A stretch of DNA of 47,706 bases, from the NCBI GenBank assembly GCA_026388655.1, contig JAPLJI010000161.1:1-47706 (forward strand), written 5' to 3'. This document shows, piece after piece, positions 1-7,868 of the stretch; positions within the stretch are counted from its first letter, which is position 1, and every line of letters begins with the position of its first letter. The notes below the pieces were generated by a model. The model was not told the DNA's origin. It did not search any database and worked only from the letters and a program-made list of their open reading frames with translations. Source of the stretch: Pseudomonadota bacterium. Lineage in GTDB: Bacteria > Desulfobacterota > JAPLJL01. The translations under genes were made by a program, and so were the position numbers.

Positions 1-212
1 TTATTGAGGGTGACCAGTTCCTGGTAGTCTTCTTCCGGAACCTCAATCCCATGCCGTTTGCGCAGTTCCATCACGATGTCGAGAAAATCCATGGAATCGA
101 GTTCAAGCTGTTCCCGGAGGGGAACATCGGGGGCCACGTTGTTCAGGTCTTCATCGGGGGCGATTTCGGCGATGATTTCAAAAATAAGCTTGATGATTTC
201 TTCCCGGGTCAT
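1..212 (-). CDS. Acyl carrier protein, partial (runs off the left edge)
   Basis: Carries acyl intermediates as thioesters on a 4'-phosphopantetheine arm in the cytoplasm. Seen: about 70 residues from ATG at 212, acidic and helical, with the attachment motif LELDSMDFLD; the modified serine would be Ser40. A Shine-Dalgarno-like AGAGGAC lies just upstream. Only the last helix should be missing, since carrier proteins are usually 75-90 residues. It is the last visible gene of a minus-strand series, downstream of a ketoacyl-ACP synthase and three membrane acyltransferases. I infer that it is a dedicated carrier for that cluster and not the housekeeping AcpP, because none of the usual fatty-acid synthesis neighbours are present. 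The family call is firm; the specific role is inferred. Confidence 0.9.
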   Translation of the reverse strand, partial: MTREEIIKLIFEIIAEIAPDEDLNNVAPDVPLREQLELDSMDFLDIVMELRKRHGIEVPEEDYQELVTLN

Positions 213-392
213 GTTTTGTCCTCTCCTCTATAAAATCCCAATTACCAATAACCAAATAAATCCCAATTCGAAAACCAAATATTTCAAATCTGAAACTTCT
301 ATTTACTTTGTTTTCATTCGTCAATCATCATTCGTTAATCGTAAATTTTTATTAACCCGAAACTTTCTTCGGTGTCAGTGTCGGTGTCGGTT

Positions 393-424
393 AACCTTGA
401 ACCTTGAACCTTGAACCTTGAACC
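393..424. repeat. Short tandem repeat (AACCTTG)4
   Basis: Four full copies and one partial copy of a 7-bp unit lie just downstream of the ketoacyl synthase stop, next to a second short reiteration (GTGTCGGTGTCGG) at 379-391. Similar low-complexity strings of the type TCAAAGTTCAAA occur at 9935-10020. The rest of the 213-427 spacer is AT-rich and I see no gene or clear terminator in it. Confidence 0.8.
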
Positions 425-427
425 CTA

Positions 428-1660
428 TTAGGGAACATACCGTTTCACGATCAGGGTACTATTCAGCCCCAGCATCCCAAAGGAGTTGTTGAGAATGTAA
501 TCGACCTTGTCTTTTTCCCGGGGTTTCCCGATCAGGAGGTTGGGGAGGTTGCATTCGGGATCCAGCTCTTCAATGTTTATGGTCGGGTGAACGATGCGGT
601 CGGTAAAAGACGGGAGATTCCCCGCCAGTTCGAGCGCGCCGGCCGCCCCCATGGTGTGGCCGATGAAGCTCTTGGTGTTATTGATGAAAACGCCGGTTTT
701 TTCCCCGAAGACTTTATGAATCGCCTTGCATTCGACAATGTCTCCTCCCCGGGTCCCGGTGGCGTGGGTATTGATGATATCAATGCTTTCCGGTTGGATC
801 CCGGCCTTGCGGATGGCCTTTTCCATGCATTCCGCCTGCCGCTCGGCATTGGGCAGGACGTAATCGCTCGCGTCGGAGTTGATGCAGTAGCCGGCCAGCT
901 CGGCGTAAATCCGGGCATTTCGTTTCCGCGCCTGATCGAGGCGCTCCAGGACCAACACACCTCCCCCGTTGGAGACGACCACGCCGGTGCGGTGTAGGTC
1001 AAACGGGCGGGAGGCCTTGGCCGGGTCTTCATGCTCGGCCAATTCCCCCTCGGCCTTGAAGCCGGCGAAAACCCCAAACTCCACGGCGCATTCGGAGACT
1101 CCCCCGGAGAGGGCGATGTCCACCTCATCTTGAAGCAGCATCTGCATCCCGTGGATTATCCCGATGTTTCCCGCCGCGCAGGCGCCTCCCAGGGTGTAAT
1201 GGGGCCCGGTAATTTTCAGATTCAGGGTAACTTCGCCGGCCGGGTTGTTGGCGATGGACCGCGGGTTCTGGTGGTGTGACCAGAAGCGAATTTCATCGTT
1301 GTGTTCCCGGAGACTCTGGATTTCGGTGAAGGTCTCCAGGGTTCCATGTTCCGTAATCCCGATGTAGACCCCGACGCGGGAGCGATCGATATTTTCCAGG
1401 CTGATCCCGGCATTCTGCAGGGCTTCCCCCGAGCAAAAAGTGGCAATCGAACCGGCCACCGTCCCACGGCGACGGGCCTTTTTGGTCTGATGGCGAAACT
1501 CGTCAAAGGCACAAATCCCGGCGCAAACCTTTCCCAGGTGCCGGACCTCGATATGCCGGATTCCGCTGATCCCGGCCAGGAGGCGGGAACGGTACTCTTC
1601 CAGACCGTTCCCGATGGGCGAGGCCAGACCTATACCGCTGATGACAACCCGATCATTTAT
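428..1660 (-). CDS. Beta-ketoacyl-ACP synthase, KAS II (FabF) type
   Basis: Condenses an acyl thioester with malonyl-ACP, releasing CO2. With the start at 1660 the protein is 410 residues. The Cys-His-His triad is visible: Cys161 in GGACAAG, His299 in THATGT and His335 in SFIGHTMGAAG, almost the spacing of E. coli FabF (163/303/340). The N-terminal strand VVISGIGLASPIG, typical of the family, lies upstream of the first canonical start (GTG at 1459), so the gene must begin further up. No ATG, GTG or TTG exists in frame between the upstream TGA and that strand. Initiation at ATA 1660 or ATC 1669, the latter behind AAGGGGG, is therefore proposed; a sequencing or assembly error is the alternative. 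It lies between the acyltransferases and the carrier protein and could be an ordinary elongation enzyme or part of a special lipid pathway. Confidence 0.88.
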   Translation of the reverse strand: MNDRVVISGIGLASPIGNGLEEYRSRLLAGISGIRHIEVRHLGKVCAGICAFDEFRHQTKKARRRGTVAGSIATFCSGEALQNAGISLENIDRSRVGVYIGITEHGTLETFTEIQSLREHNDEIRFWSHHQNPRSIANNPAGEVTLNLKITGPHYTLGGACAAGNIGIIHGMQMLLQDEVDIALSGGVSECAVEFGVFAGFKAEGELAEHEDPAKASRPFDLHRTGVVVSNGGGVLVLERLDQARKRNARIYAELAGYCINSDASDYVLPNAERQAECMEKAIRKAGIQPESIDIINTHATGTRGGDIVECKAIHKVFGEKTGVFINNTKSFIGHTMGAAGALELAGNLPSFTDRIVHPTINIEELDPECNLPNLLIGKPREKDKVDYILNNSFGMLGLNSTLIVKRYVP

Positions 1661-1791
1661 TCCGATGATGTTTTCCCCCTTAATAACCCTGAGCAGGTTA
1701 TATATTCAGATTTAATAATGGAGTATGCCAGGGAAGTCAAGTAATTATCTTCCCCGGCTGGCCCGTCTCTCCCGTCCATAGCCGGGCCACC

Positions 1792-1811
1792 TCCGCGAAC
1801 CGCGGATTTTT
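1792..1811 (+). terminator. Hairpin followed by T-run
   Basis: TCCGCG and CGCGGA pair across a 3-base loop and are followed by TTTTT on the plus strand. The genes on both sides run on the minus strand, where no T-run follows the hairpin. If functional it would stop antisense transcription. A second inverted pair, CCCGGC/GCCGGG, lies just to its left (about 1753-1786). Weak evidence. Confidence 0.25.
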
Positions 1812-1826
1812 CAGAAGGGGGAGATA

Positions 1827-2864
1827 TTAGGGGAAAGGGGGGAGAAAAGACGAAGACAACCACTCGCGGAGCGGCTCGATGTTGTGAAGATCAATAATGA
1901 GGTCAAAGGATTTGAGGGCGATGGATCCGGTTAGGATCATGAAAGTGATTTGCACGGGAACAAGAATGAAAGGCAGAACCGGACTCCGGGATGCCTGCTT
2001 ATAAAATTTGGTAAACCGTCTTCGGAGAATCCGCTTGATGACCAATTCCGCCGCCACGGCGAGACCTTGAAGAGCGAAAAATAACAACAGGTACCCCGTG
2101 ATCTTATTGGAACTGACATCGAACTGGTATTCATGGATTAACCCGCTGAAAAGAAAAGTGGCGAGGACCCCGGCCACGGCCCCCATCCGGTTGGCCAGCG
2201 GCAGGAATAAGTATTTAAACAGGGACTGTCCCACATAAAGATTGACCCGATTGGACCAGAAATCCCAGGGCGAGGTGGCCAGGATCGGTTCCCGGTAAAT
2301 GGGGGTGATTTTTTGACCCGCCAACAGGCAAAAACCGTAATAAAAATCGGTCAGTCCGACCGCGATGATATAAAAATAAATCACCTTGGAAGCCACGCTG
2401 ACCCAATAACCCCACTCCGGGGTACGAAAGTAGGTGTTGGCCAGAATGAGAACAAAGGTGAAGAGGAATTTCACCAGGCCAAAATGGAGGTAGCGAAGCC
2501 CAGTCTTTACCCTTTTATCCCGGTCGGTTTTTTCCGACGCGTCATGGTTTTCCCCCCCGAAACCGGAAGCAATATTGGAAAAATAATCGCGGAAGGAGAG
2601 GGTGGAGATCCGGCCTTGGGCGATGCAATCGGCCTGGTTCAGGTTTTGAATTACTAGGTTGAACAATGGTATGAAGAGAAAGAAACGGATCAGCTTGTGC
2701 TCGGGGGAAATCAGGAAAGGCAGGGCGAGAATGAGCAGATGAAGCGGGAGGAGGGTCAGGAAAGCGGATTTAAATTTTTTCGTATGGGCAAGGACAAAGT
2801 ATCCGGGCAGGAAGGCCAGAAAATAGAGGGAGAAAAAAACGCTGAGGGATTGAGCCAGATTCAT
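1827..2864 (-). CDS. MBOAT-family (wax synthase-like) membrane acyltransferase, copy 1
   Basis: Likely transfers an acyl group to an alcohol or hydroxyl acceptor within the inner membrane. It has 345 residues and many hydrophobic segments. The two hallmark motifs of plant wax-synthase-type MBOATs are present: an Asn-containing DFWSNRVNLY (Asn205) and ATFLFSGLIHEYQFD with the catalytic-type His244. A C-terminal FDLIIDLH is shared with the two upstream paralogues. The open frame extends further upstream, but that stretch overlaps the neighbouring gene and has no membrane character, so ATG at 2864 is chosen; its ribosome site is weak. It lies 83 bases behind copy 2. A soluble loop around residues 105-122 is richly charged. 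Substrate and acceptor cannot be read from the sequence; wax or sterol-like esters, or acylated glycolipids, are possibilities. Confidence 0.8.
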   Translation of the reverse strand: MNLAQSLSVFFSLYFLAFLPGYFVLAHTKKFKSAFLTLLPLHLLILALPFLISPEHKLIRFFLFIPLFNLVIQNLNQADCIAQGRISTLSFRDYFSNIASGFGGENHDASEKTDRDKRVKTGLRYLHFGLVKFLFTFVLILANTYFRTPEWGYWVSVASKVIYFYIIAVGLTDFYYGFCLLAGQKITPIYREPILATSPWDFWSNRVNLYVGQSLFKYLFLPLANRMGAVAGVLATFLFSGLIHEYQFDVSSNKITGYLLLFFALQGLAVAAELVIKRILRRRFTKFYKQASRSPVLPFILVPVQITFMILTGSIALKSFDLIIDLHNIEPLREWLSSSFLPPFP

Positions 2865-2947
2865 TAAAGGTTTCCCATTCCAAGATTCAGCCGGGGTGAC
2901 TTCACTGGGTTCAAACCGCAAGCTCTCCGGGGCCGGAATATTTTTCG

Positions 2948-4012
2948 CTAAATCGGGAAGGGTGGAAGGGGGAGGGAGGCCAGGAAGTGTTGGACAAACC
3001 CCAACTGGTGCAGATCCACGATCTTGTCGAAGGACATGAAACCGATCGCCCCGGTAAAGAGCTGCCAGAGGCAATGGATGGGCACGAAGACAAAAGGCAT
3101 GGCTGGGCTCTCGGAGGCCTTTTGATAGAAGGCTTTGTGGTTCCGGCGGAAGTAACGCTTGAGCTTCTGCTCGGTCATCACCGCCAGGCCGTGCATGTTG
3201 AAATATAGAAATACCCACCCGAATCCGGCCGGGTCCATGGAAGCGGTATCGAACTGGTATTCGTGGATCATCCCGCTGACCAGGAAGGTCGCCATGATCC
3301 CGATCCCGGGCCGCTTCGGCCCGCCGATCGGAAGGTAGACAAACCGCAGGAGATAGCCGCGGATGTAAAGATTAAGCCGGTTGGACCAGAAGTCCTCGGG
3401 TGAAATCGAGCGGATCGGGGCGTGATAAATGGCCGAGACTTCTTTCCCGGTGAAACGACAGTAGCTGAAATTCAAATTAGCCATCCCCGAGGCAAAAAAG
3501 TACATATACCCCACCTTGCTGATCACGCTGGAAGGGTAATTCCACTCCTCGGTCCGGAGGTAGGTATTGAGAAGAATTAAAAAGCACCCACAGCCGATGT
3601 CCCAGAGGGCTCCGAGGAGATAGGTAAACCCTTCTTTAAAATCCGGCCGGCGTTTTTCCTGGGGGGAGTCCTGGGTTCCGAATCCGGTGCTTAAAAAATT
3701 TATATAATATTTGAAAGTAATCGGTTCGTCGGGCGAGTTTTTCCGCTGGATGGCCAGGTCGATATTCCGGAGGACAAAATTAAACAAGGGCAGGAAAATA
3801 AAAAAACGAAGGAGTTTGTTGAAAATGGCTCCCTCCGTATTTGGGATTAAGAGGGGAAGGAACATGACAAAAGCGAAAAGCGGGATGAAGCAGAAAGTGA
3901 TAACCCGGGTGGATCTGGCCCGGGATTGAACCAGGTAAGCGGGCAGGAAAGCAAAAAGATACCCCAAAACGAAAAGGCCTATCCCGGAATATAATGAAAT
4001 CGAGCTGAACAT
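2948..4012 (-). CDS. MBOAT-family (wax synthase-like) membrane acyltransferase, copy 2
   Basis: Polytopic membrane protein of 354 residues, paralogous to the genes on both sides. It keeps both hallmark sites: DFWSNRLNLY (Asn211) and ATFLVSGMIHEYQFD (His250). Its C-terminal FDKIVDLHQLGF matches the other copies. Between the first four hydrophobic segments and the active-site half there is a hydrophilic loop (about 110-128) containing several Lys, Arg and Asp. It starts 12 bases after the stop of copy 3, so the two are surely co-transcribed. The closest resemblance is to copy 1, as both share the IHEYQFD sequence, which suggests a later duplication of this pair. Function is as for copy 1, and the different copies may have different acceptors. 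Confidence 0.8.
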   Translation of the reverse strand: MFSSISLYSGIGLFVLGYLFAFLPAYLVQSRARSTRVITFCFIPLFAFVMFLPLLIPNTEGAIFNKLLRFFIFLPLFNFVLRNIDLAIQRKNSPDEPITFKYYINFLSTGFGTQDSPQEKRRPDFKEGFTYLLGALWDIGCGCFLILLNTYLRTEEWNYPSSVISKVGYMYFFASGMANLNFSYCRFTGKEVSAIYHAPIRSISPEDFWSNRLNLYIRGYLLRFVYLPIGGPKRPGIGIMATFLVSGMIHEYQFDTASMDPAGFGWVFLYFNMHGLAVMTEQKLKRYFRRNHKAFYQKASESPAMPFVFVPIHCLWQLFTGAIGFMSFDKIVDLHQLGFVQHFLASLPLPPFPI

Positions 4013-4023
4013 TTAGGTAAAAT

Positions 4024-5049
4024 TTAGAATCGGCTACAAATTTCTATCATAAAACCAATCCGGTGAAAGTCAATTACGAGATCCACGGCCCGGAAGAAGA
4101 GCTGGCCGGTCAGGACGAAGAAAACAAGATTGGCGGCGATTTGCAGGGCCTCGGCCGGTTTTCCTTTCCACCAGAAACGGTAGATTTCCGGGAATCCCCT
4201 CCGGACCGGGCGCTTGATCGCCCGGATGAACATGACGGTAACCCCATGGATCATGAAAAAAGCGAGCATATAGCCTTTGATTCCGCCGATGGCAATGTCG
4301 AACCCGAATTCATGAAGCAGGCCGCTGGCCAGGAAGGTTAAAAAAGTGGCCCGGTAGGGATGGTGGAGCGCGTCCAGGGGAAGAAAAATATAGCGTTGAA
4401 TAAGGTCAATTATCGGCAGGTTCCACCGGTTAAACCAGAAATCGGCCGGGGAACGGGAAAGGACCGGTTCCCGGAGGTTCACCCGGCCGGCGATTCCAAC
4501 CATTCGGCCGATCCCATAGTAAATGTCCATGAACCCCACGAACATTAAGTACCATTCGGACATTTTGGAGATGAGGTTGAGCCAATAAAAAGTTATCGGG
4601 GTTTGAAAACAGGTATTGCCGGCCATTAAGAAAAAAACAAAACCGAACATTACGGTCCCGCGGAAGATTTGGAAGATGCCGGAGAAATCGCGCGGAAGAG
4701 GTTTCCCGTTGGGACCAGGGTATTGCAGGGCCAGGGCGAAAAAGGTGTAGAAGAAAAATTTGTAAAATGGCGGTCTTTCCGGAAAAGGTGGCTTGGCCGA
4801 CATAAAATCCAGGCTCCGGGCGGTGAGAAAACCCGAGCCCAGAACGATCAGGAGGCGAAACAGGCGGTAATCAAAAGGAATAACCAAGGGCAGGGCCAGG
4901 AGGGGCAGCCAGTTGATCCCCAGGAGGAGATTGCGGACCTTTTTATTTGAGATTTTGAAAATGATAATATAGGTAATAAAACAACTGGCCGAAAGGCAAA
5001 GCAGACTGGAGCAGAGTCGAAAAATAAAAATGCCGAAATCTAGAGGCAT
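4024..5049 (-). CDS. MBOAT-family (wax synthase-like) membrane acyltransferase, copy 3
   Basis: First gene of the leftward cluster; 341 residues with hydrophobic segments throughout. Hallmarks are DFWFNRWNL (Asn207) and TFLASGLLHEFGFD (His246). It is the most divergent of the three, with a shorter central loop (about 83-97, Pro/Lys-rich) and C-terminal VDLVIDFHRIGF. No Shine-Dalgarno sequence is seen before ATG 5049. A TATAAT hexamer lies immediately upstream on the minus strand (5051-5056), with only a poor -35 candidate (TTTGGT). Transcription might start almost at the ATG, giving a very short or absent leader; this is inference. The upstream spacer is largely filled by a repeat. Confidence 0.78.
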   Translation of the reverse strand: MPLDFGIFIFRLCSSLLCLSASCFITYIIIFKISNKKVRNLLLGINWLPLLALPLVIPFDYRLFRLLIVLGSGFLTARSLDFMSAKPPFPERPPFYKFFFYTFFALALQYPGPNGKPLPRDFSGIFQIFRGTVMFGFVFFLMAGNTCFQTPITFYWLNLISKMSEWYLMFVGFMDIYYGIGRMVGIAGRVNLREPVLSRSPADFWFNRWNLPIIDLIQRYIFLPLDALHHPYRATFLTFLASGLLHEFGFDIAIGGIKGYMLAFFMIHGVTVMFIRAIKRPVRRGFPEIYRFWWKGKPAEALQIAANLVFFVLTGQLFFRAVDLVIDFHRIGFMIEICSRF

Positions 5050-5097
5050 TATTATATGAGAGTAGCATTTTTACCAAATCTATCCAACCAAAATAAC

Positions 5098-5200
5098 CCT
5101 CTCCTTCAGGACGAGAGCCCTTTCCCTCGACCCCGAAAGGGGTCTCGGGACGAGAACCCCAGAGGGGCAGGACGAGTCCCTCGATGGGAGAGGGCCTGGG
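5098..5200. repeat. Interspersed repeat family A, copy 1
   Basis: The core 5101-5181 recurs in inverted orientation at 7643-7723 with a single mismatch in 81 bases, and a shorter diverged copy lies at 24898-24944. Each holds an internal palindrome (CGACCCCGAAAGGGGTCTCG). It occupies the intergenic space between the acyltransferase cluster and the secreted-protein gene, so translated frames through it are not credible protein. Confidence 0.85.
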
Positions 5201-5205
5201 TGAGG

Positions 5206-6633
5206 GTGACAAATCAAATCTGGAAATTCAGGCAAATCGCGGTGATTTTGATTATCGGGTTGATGTTTTTCTCTCCCCAAGCCCGGGCCGAAGCCACCTT
5301 TCCTGTCCCCGTAACCACTGAAGTCAGGACCCTGAAGCGGTTGATCGATCCGATCGTGATCAGGATGGGAAAGTTTCCCGGTTTTCCGGGTGAGAAAATC
5401 GGCCCGCTCCGATGGATGGCGGTCAGGAACGGGGCCTGGGAGGTAATCCCCTTCCAGGTTGATGAAGTTGATAAGAATGGGGAATACATCTTCCCGATCG
5501 TGTATAAAAATGGAAGTTTTCAGGCGGCCGGGGCCGGGAAAGGGCAGGGAATCGTCAGTTCCCGGGACGAGCTGGTTTTTATCTCCCGGGACCTGGGGGA
5601 CCGCGCGAAGGGGAACCAGTGGCCGGCGAGCCCGGGGATGGAGATCGAGGTCCGGGATCCTCTTGAAGGGGGGAGAGGCTATGCCTACTTTTTCCGTTTC
5701 CCGGAGACCCCGCCGCTGTCCCCGCGCGATTACGTGAATATCAGCCCGGATGGCAAACTGATCCTGACCGAGGAATATGTTTTCGGGTTTACCGATCCCG
5801 TGCACCCGGCTGTTTTCAACCTGGCGGCGTTTTTCGCCCGGGGGGCAAGCCGGAATATCGAAGAGTCCCGCCGGCGGAATATCCTCGACCGCCTGAAAAT
5901 CCGGGCCACCATCCGGTTTCTGGGGGGAAAGATCAGGATGAGCTGGGACGAGACCGACCCGAAATCGGAGTTGATTGCTTACCTGGACGGTCCGGTGAGG
6001 GTGATCCAGAAATACCGTTACTGGGTGGACCTGGTTCTCGGGATTCCTTCGCCTTCAATTGGCCGGCTCGTGTATAGTTACCCCAATCGCACCGTCTTGC
6101 CTAACGATATGTATCTGCCCTTCAACCCGGACGCATTTGTCACCGACGGAGCAATCTCGGTCGCCCTGGATTTTACCCGCCACGCCGTGGGCTCCTATCT
6201 TTACAATCCGATCCTGGAAAAACCCGTCCTCATTGACGGGAAGATGTCACCCGAAGAGAAAATGGTTTCGGATTTCACGATCGCACTTTCAGAGAAACTG
6301 GCTCCCTGGGTGCTTTTCTATAACCCCGAGGGAGCGGTCCTGGGGCGGCTTTTACTGAGCGACAAGATCTGGAATGAGTTTCACCGGCTCGAACCCCGGG
6401 GCACTTTTCGTTATTCGTTTTTCTATACCGATGACGCCGCCGCCTCGGATGACCCCGGGCTGGAGCCGGGTAAATTCGGGGAGTTTGGTTTCCAGGGCAA
6501 AGGCAAAGCGGATGTGCAGCAGGGACATTATTACGCCAGCATCATTTTCTTCGGGAAAAGAGGGTTCACGTTTGGGGAGCAGGGTGAATTTCTGCAGGTG
6601 GACGATAATCCGCTTGAGGTCACGATCAGATAA
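5206..6633 (+). CDS. Secreted protein of unknown function
   Basis: I do not recognise the family. From GTG 5206 the protein has 475 residues and begins with a signal peptide: a short basic start, a hydrophobic core (about residues 10-22) and a likely cleavage after PQARA. The mature part is rich in aromatic and beta-forming residues. It contains a conserved-looking IPFQVDEVDKNGEY near the start and later a segment reading ETDPKSELIAYLDGPVRV. No cofactor or catalytic motif is evident. The frame stays open upstream to 5056, but that part is repeat family A, so the longer start is rejected; GTG at 5200 is an alternative. The gene is divergent from the acyltransferase cluster and stands alone. 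A periplasmic or surface role is the most that can be inferred. Confidence 0.75.
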   Translation: MTNQIWKFRQIAVILIIGLMFFSPQARAEATFPVPVTTEVRTLKRLIDPIVIRMGKFPGFPGEKIGPLRWMAVRNGAWEVIPFQVDEVDKNGEYIFPIVYKNGSFQAAGAGKGQGIVSSRDELVFISRDLGDRAKGNQWPASPGMEIEVRDPLEGGRGYAYFFRFPETPPLSPRDYVNISPDGKLILTEEYVFGFTDPVHPAVFNLAAFFARGASRNIEESRRRNILDRLKIRATIRFLGGKIRMSWDETDPKSELIAYLDGPVRVIQKYRYWVDLVLGIPSPSIGRLVYSYPNRTVLPNDMYLPFNPDAFVTDGAISVALDFTRHAVGSYLYNPILEKPVLIDGKMSPEEKMVSDFTIALSEKLAPWVLFYNPEGAVLGRLLLSDKIWNEFHRLEPRGTFRYSFFYTDDAAASDDPGLEPGKFGEFGFQGKGKADVQQGHYYASIIFFGKRGFTFGEQGEFLQVDDNPLEVTIR

Positions 6634-6677
6634 ACAAAATTGTTAGCCGTCAGTTTTCAGCTATCAGCCATCAGCAA

Positions 6678-7445
6678 TCAGCGGTCAGCTATCGATTTCC
6701 TCTCCCGATCAAGAAATTCCAGAATCTCCCGCCGGTAGCGGTTGAATTCCGTCGAGGTTCGTTCCTTGGGATAATCGAGCTCGATGGAAAAGTCGGCCTT
6801 GATTTTCCCGGGACGCTGGGAGAGCCCGAGCACGGTCTGGCTCAAGAAAACGGCCTCGTCAATATTGTGGGTGACGAAAAGGATGGCGGGACGTTCATCC
6901 CGGAAAAGCTTGAGCAGAAATTCCTGCATGGAATTGCGGGTCTGGGAATCCAGGGCCCCAAAGGGTTCGTCCATCAGGATCACCCGGGGATGGGTGGCCA
7001 GGGTCCGGGCGATGGCCACCCTTTGCTGCATTCCTTCGGATAACTGGCGGGGGAAGTGGTTTTCGAATCCGGAAAGCCCGGTCTTCCGCAGAAGTTCCCG
7101 CGCCTGTTTTCTTCGCTCGGGAGGTTTTATCCCCTGGATTTCCAGACCGAATTCGATGTTCTTGAGGATGTTTCTCCAGGGGAAGAGGGCGAATTCCTGG
7201 AAGACCAGCCCGATTTTCGGGGTGGGGGCGGAGATTTCCTCCCCGTCCAGAAGAACCCGGCCGGCGGTGGGCCTGGAGAGACCGGCCGCGATCTTGAGGA
7301 GGGTGGTTTTCCCGCACCCGGATGGGCCGATCACCGTGGTGAACCGGCCGTTTTCGAGTTCCAGGTTTATCCCGGCCAGGGCCGGGGTGGGGATTTCCCC
7401 CGGGCCGGGGTATTCCTTGGAAATGTTTTCCAGAACCAGGCTCAT
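6678..7445 (-). CDS. ABC transporter ATP-binding protein, taurine/nitrate (SsuB/TauB) type
   Basis: Couples ATP hydrolysis to import through a membrane partner. It has 255 residues with Walker A GPSGCGKT (40-47), a Q-loop in FQEFALFPW, signature LSEGMQQR (135-142), Walker B VILMDE (155-160) followed by PFGALD, and the switch histidine in FVTHNIDEA. The strings FPWR and MDEPFGALDSQTR are typical of the sulfonate, taurine and nitrate importer group. The natural partner is the permease at 9083-9856, on the same strand but separated by an oppositely oriented oxidoreductase gene. No periplasmic binding protein is present in the window. Substrate is unknown. Confidence 0.92.
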   Translation of the reverse strand: MSLVLENISKEYPGPGEIPTPALAGINLELENGRFTTVIGPSGCGKTTLLKIAAGLSRPTAGRVLLDGEEISAPTPKIGLVFQEFALFPWRNILKNIEFGLEIQGIKPPERRKQARELLRKTGLSGFENHFPRQLSEGMQQRVAIARTLATHPRVILMDEPFGALDSQTRNSMQEFLLKLFRDERPAILFVTHNIDEAVFLSQTVLGLSQRPGKIKADFSIELDYPKERTSTEFNRYRREILEFLDRERKSIADR

Positions 7446-7504
7446 AAGTTAAATAAATCTATTAAAGTTGCAGCAGTGTCAATAGATTGGTAATATCCCC
7501 CTCA

Positions 7505-7573
7505 CCTCTCCGAGCCGTAGGCTCCTACCCTCCGGCCTGTAAGCCCTACGGGCTGGAAGCGGAGCCGGAGGCC
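7505..7573 (-). repeat. Interspersed repeat family B, short form
   Basis: Reverse complement of the element at 10066-10167 and 18598-18699. It lacks about 32 bases in the middle, where the longer copies carry a partial duplication of the CTTCCAGCCCGTA segment. Otherwise it is essentially identical. Confidence 0.8.
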
Positions 7574-7642
7574 TGCCCTCTCCCGCGAGGGGAGAGGGAT
7601 AGAACAAGAAGATTCTCATCCATGATAATTCCCCTCCCTTGA

Positions 7643-7723
7643 AGGGACTCGTCCTGCCCCTCTGGGGTTTTCGTCCCGAGACCCCTTTCGGGGTCGAGGG
7701 AAAGGGCTCTCGTCCTGAAGGAG
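7643..7723 (-). repeat. Interspersed repeat family A, copy 2
   Basis: Inverted copy of 5101-5181, with 80 of 81 bases identical. This level of identity between two intergenic sites about 2.5 kb apart suggests recent spread or gene conversion. Confidence 0.85.
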
Positions 7724-7868
7724 GGGAAGAAGGGGAGGGTGATATTTGAAATAAGCAGCGGTTGTGATATTTTCAATCTAATTTTTAAGTTTAATCCCAC
7801 TTTATCAAAAGGGGGACTGAGGGGGATTTTTAAGATATTTTTAGGGTGACGAATATCAAGGAGGGAAA

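Larger units (their letters stand above)
7446..7868. other. Divergent intergenic region with two repeats
   Basis: Between the minus-strand ATPase and plus-strand oxidoreductase genes. It holds an inverted, internally shortened copy of repeat family B (7505-7573), an inverted copy of family A (7643-7723), and AT-rich flanks that must carry the promoter of the oxidoreductase. No coding frame here is convincing. A clear AAGGAGGG at 7857-7865 serves the downstream GTG. Confidence 0.7.

Noticed and set aside
393-424. CRISPR-like repeats
   Set aside because: The units are only 7 bases and directly adjacent, with no spacers. No CRISPR array was found anywhere in the window.
2865-3218. Long N-terminal extension of MBOAT copy 1
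   Set aside because: It overlaps copy 2 in another frame, is Pro/Arg-rich and has no membrane character.
5056-5205. Possible 50-residue N-terminal extension of the secreted protein
   Set aside because: It is translated from interspersed repeat A and would place the signal peptide far from the start.
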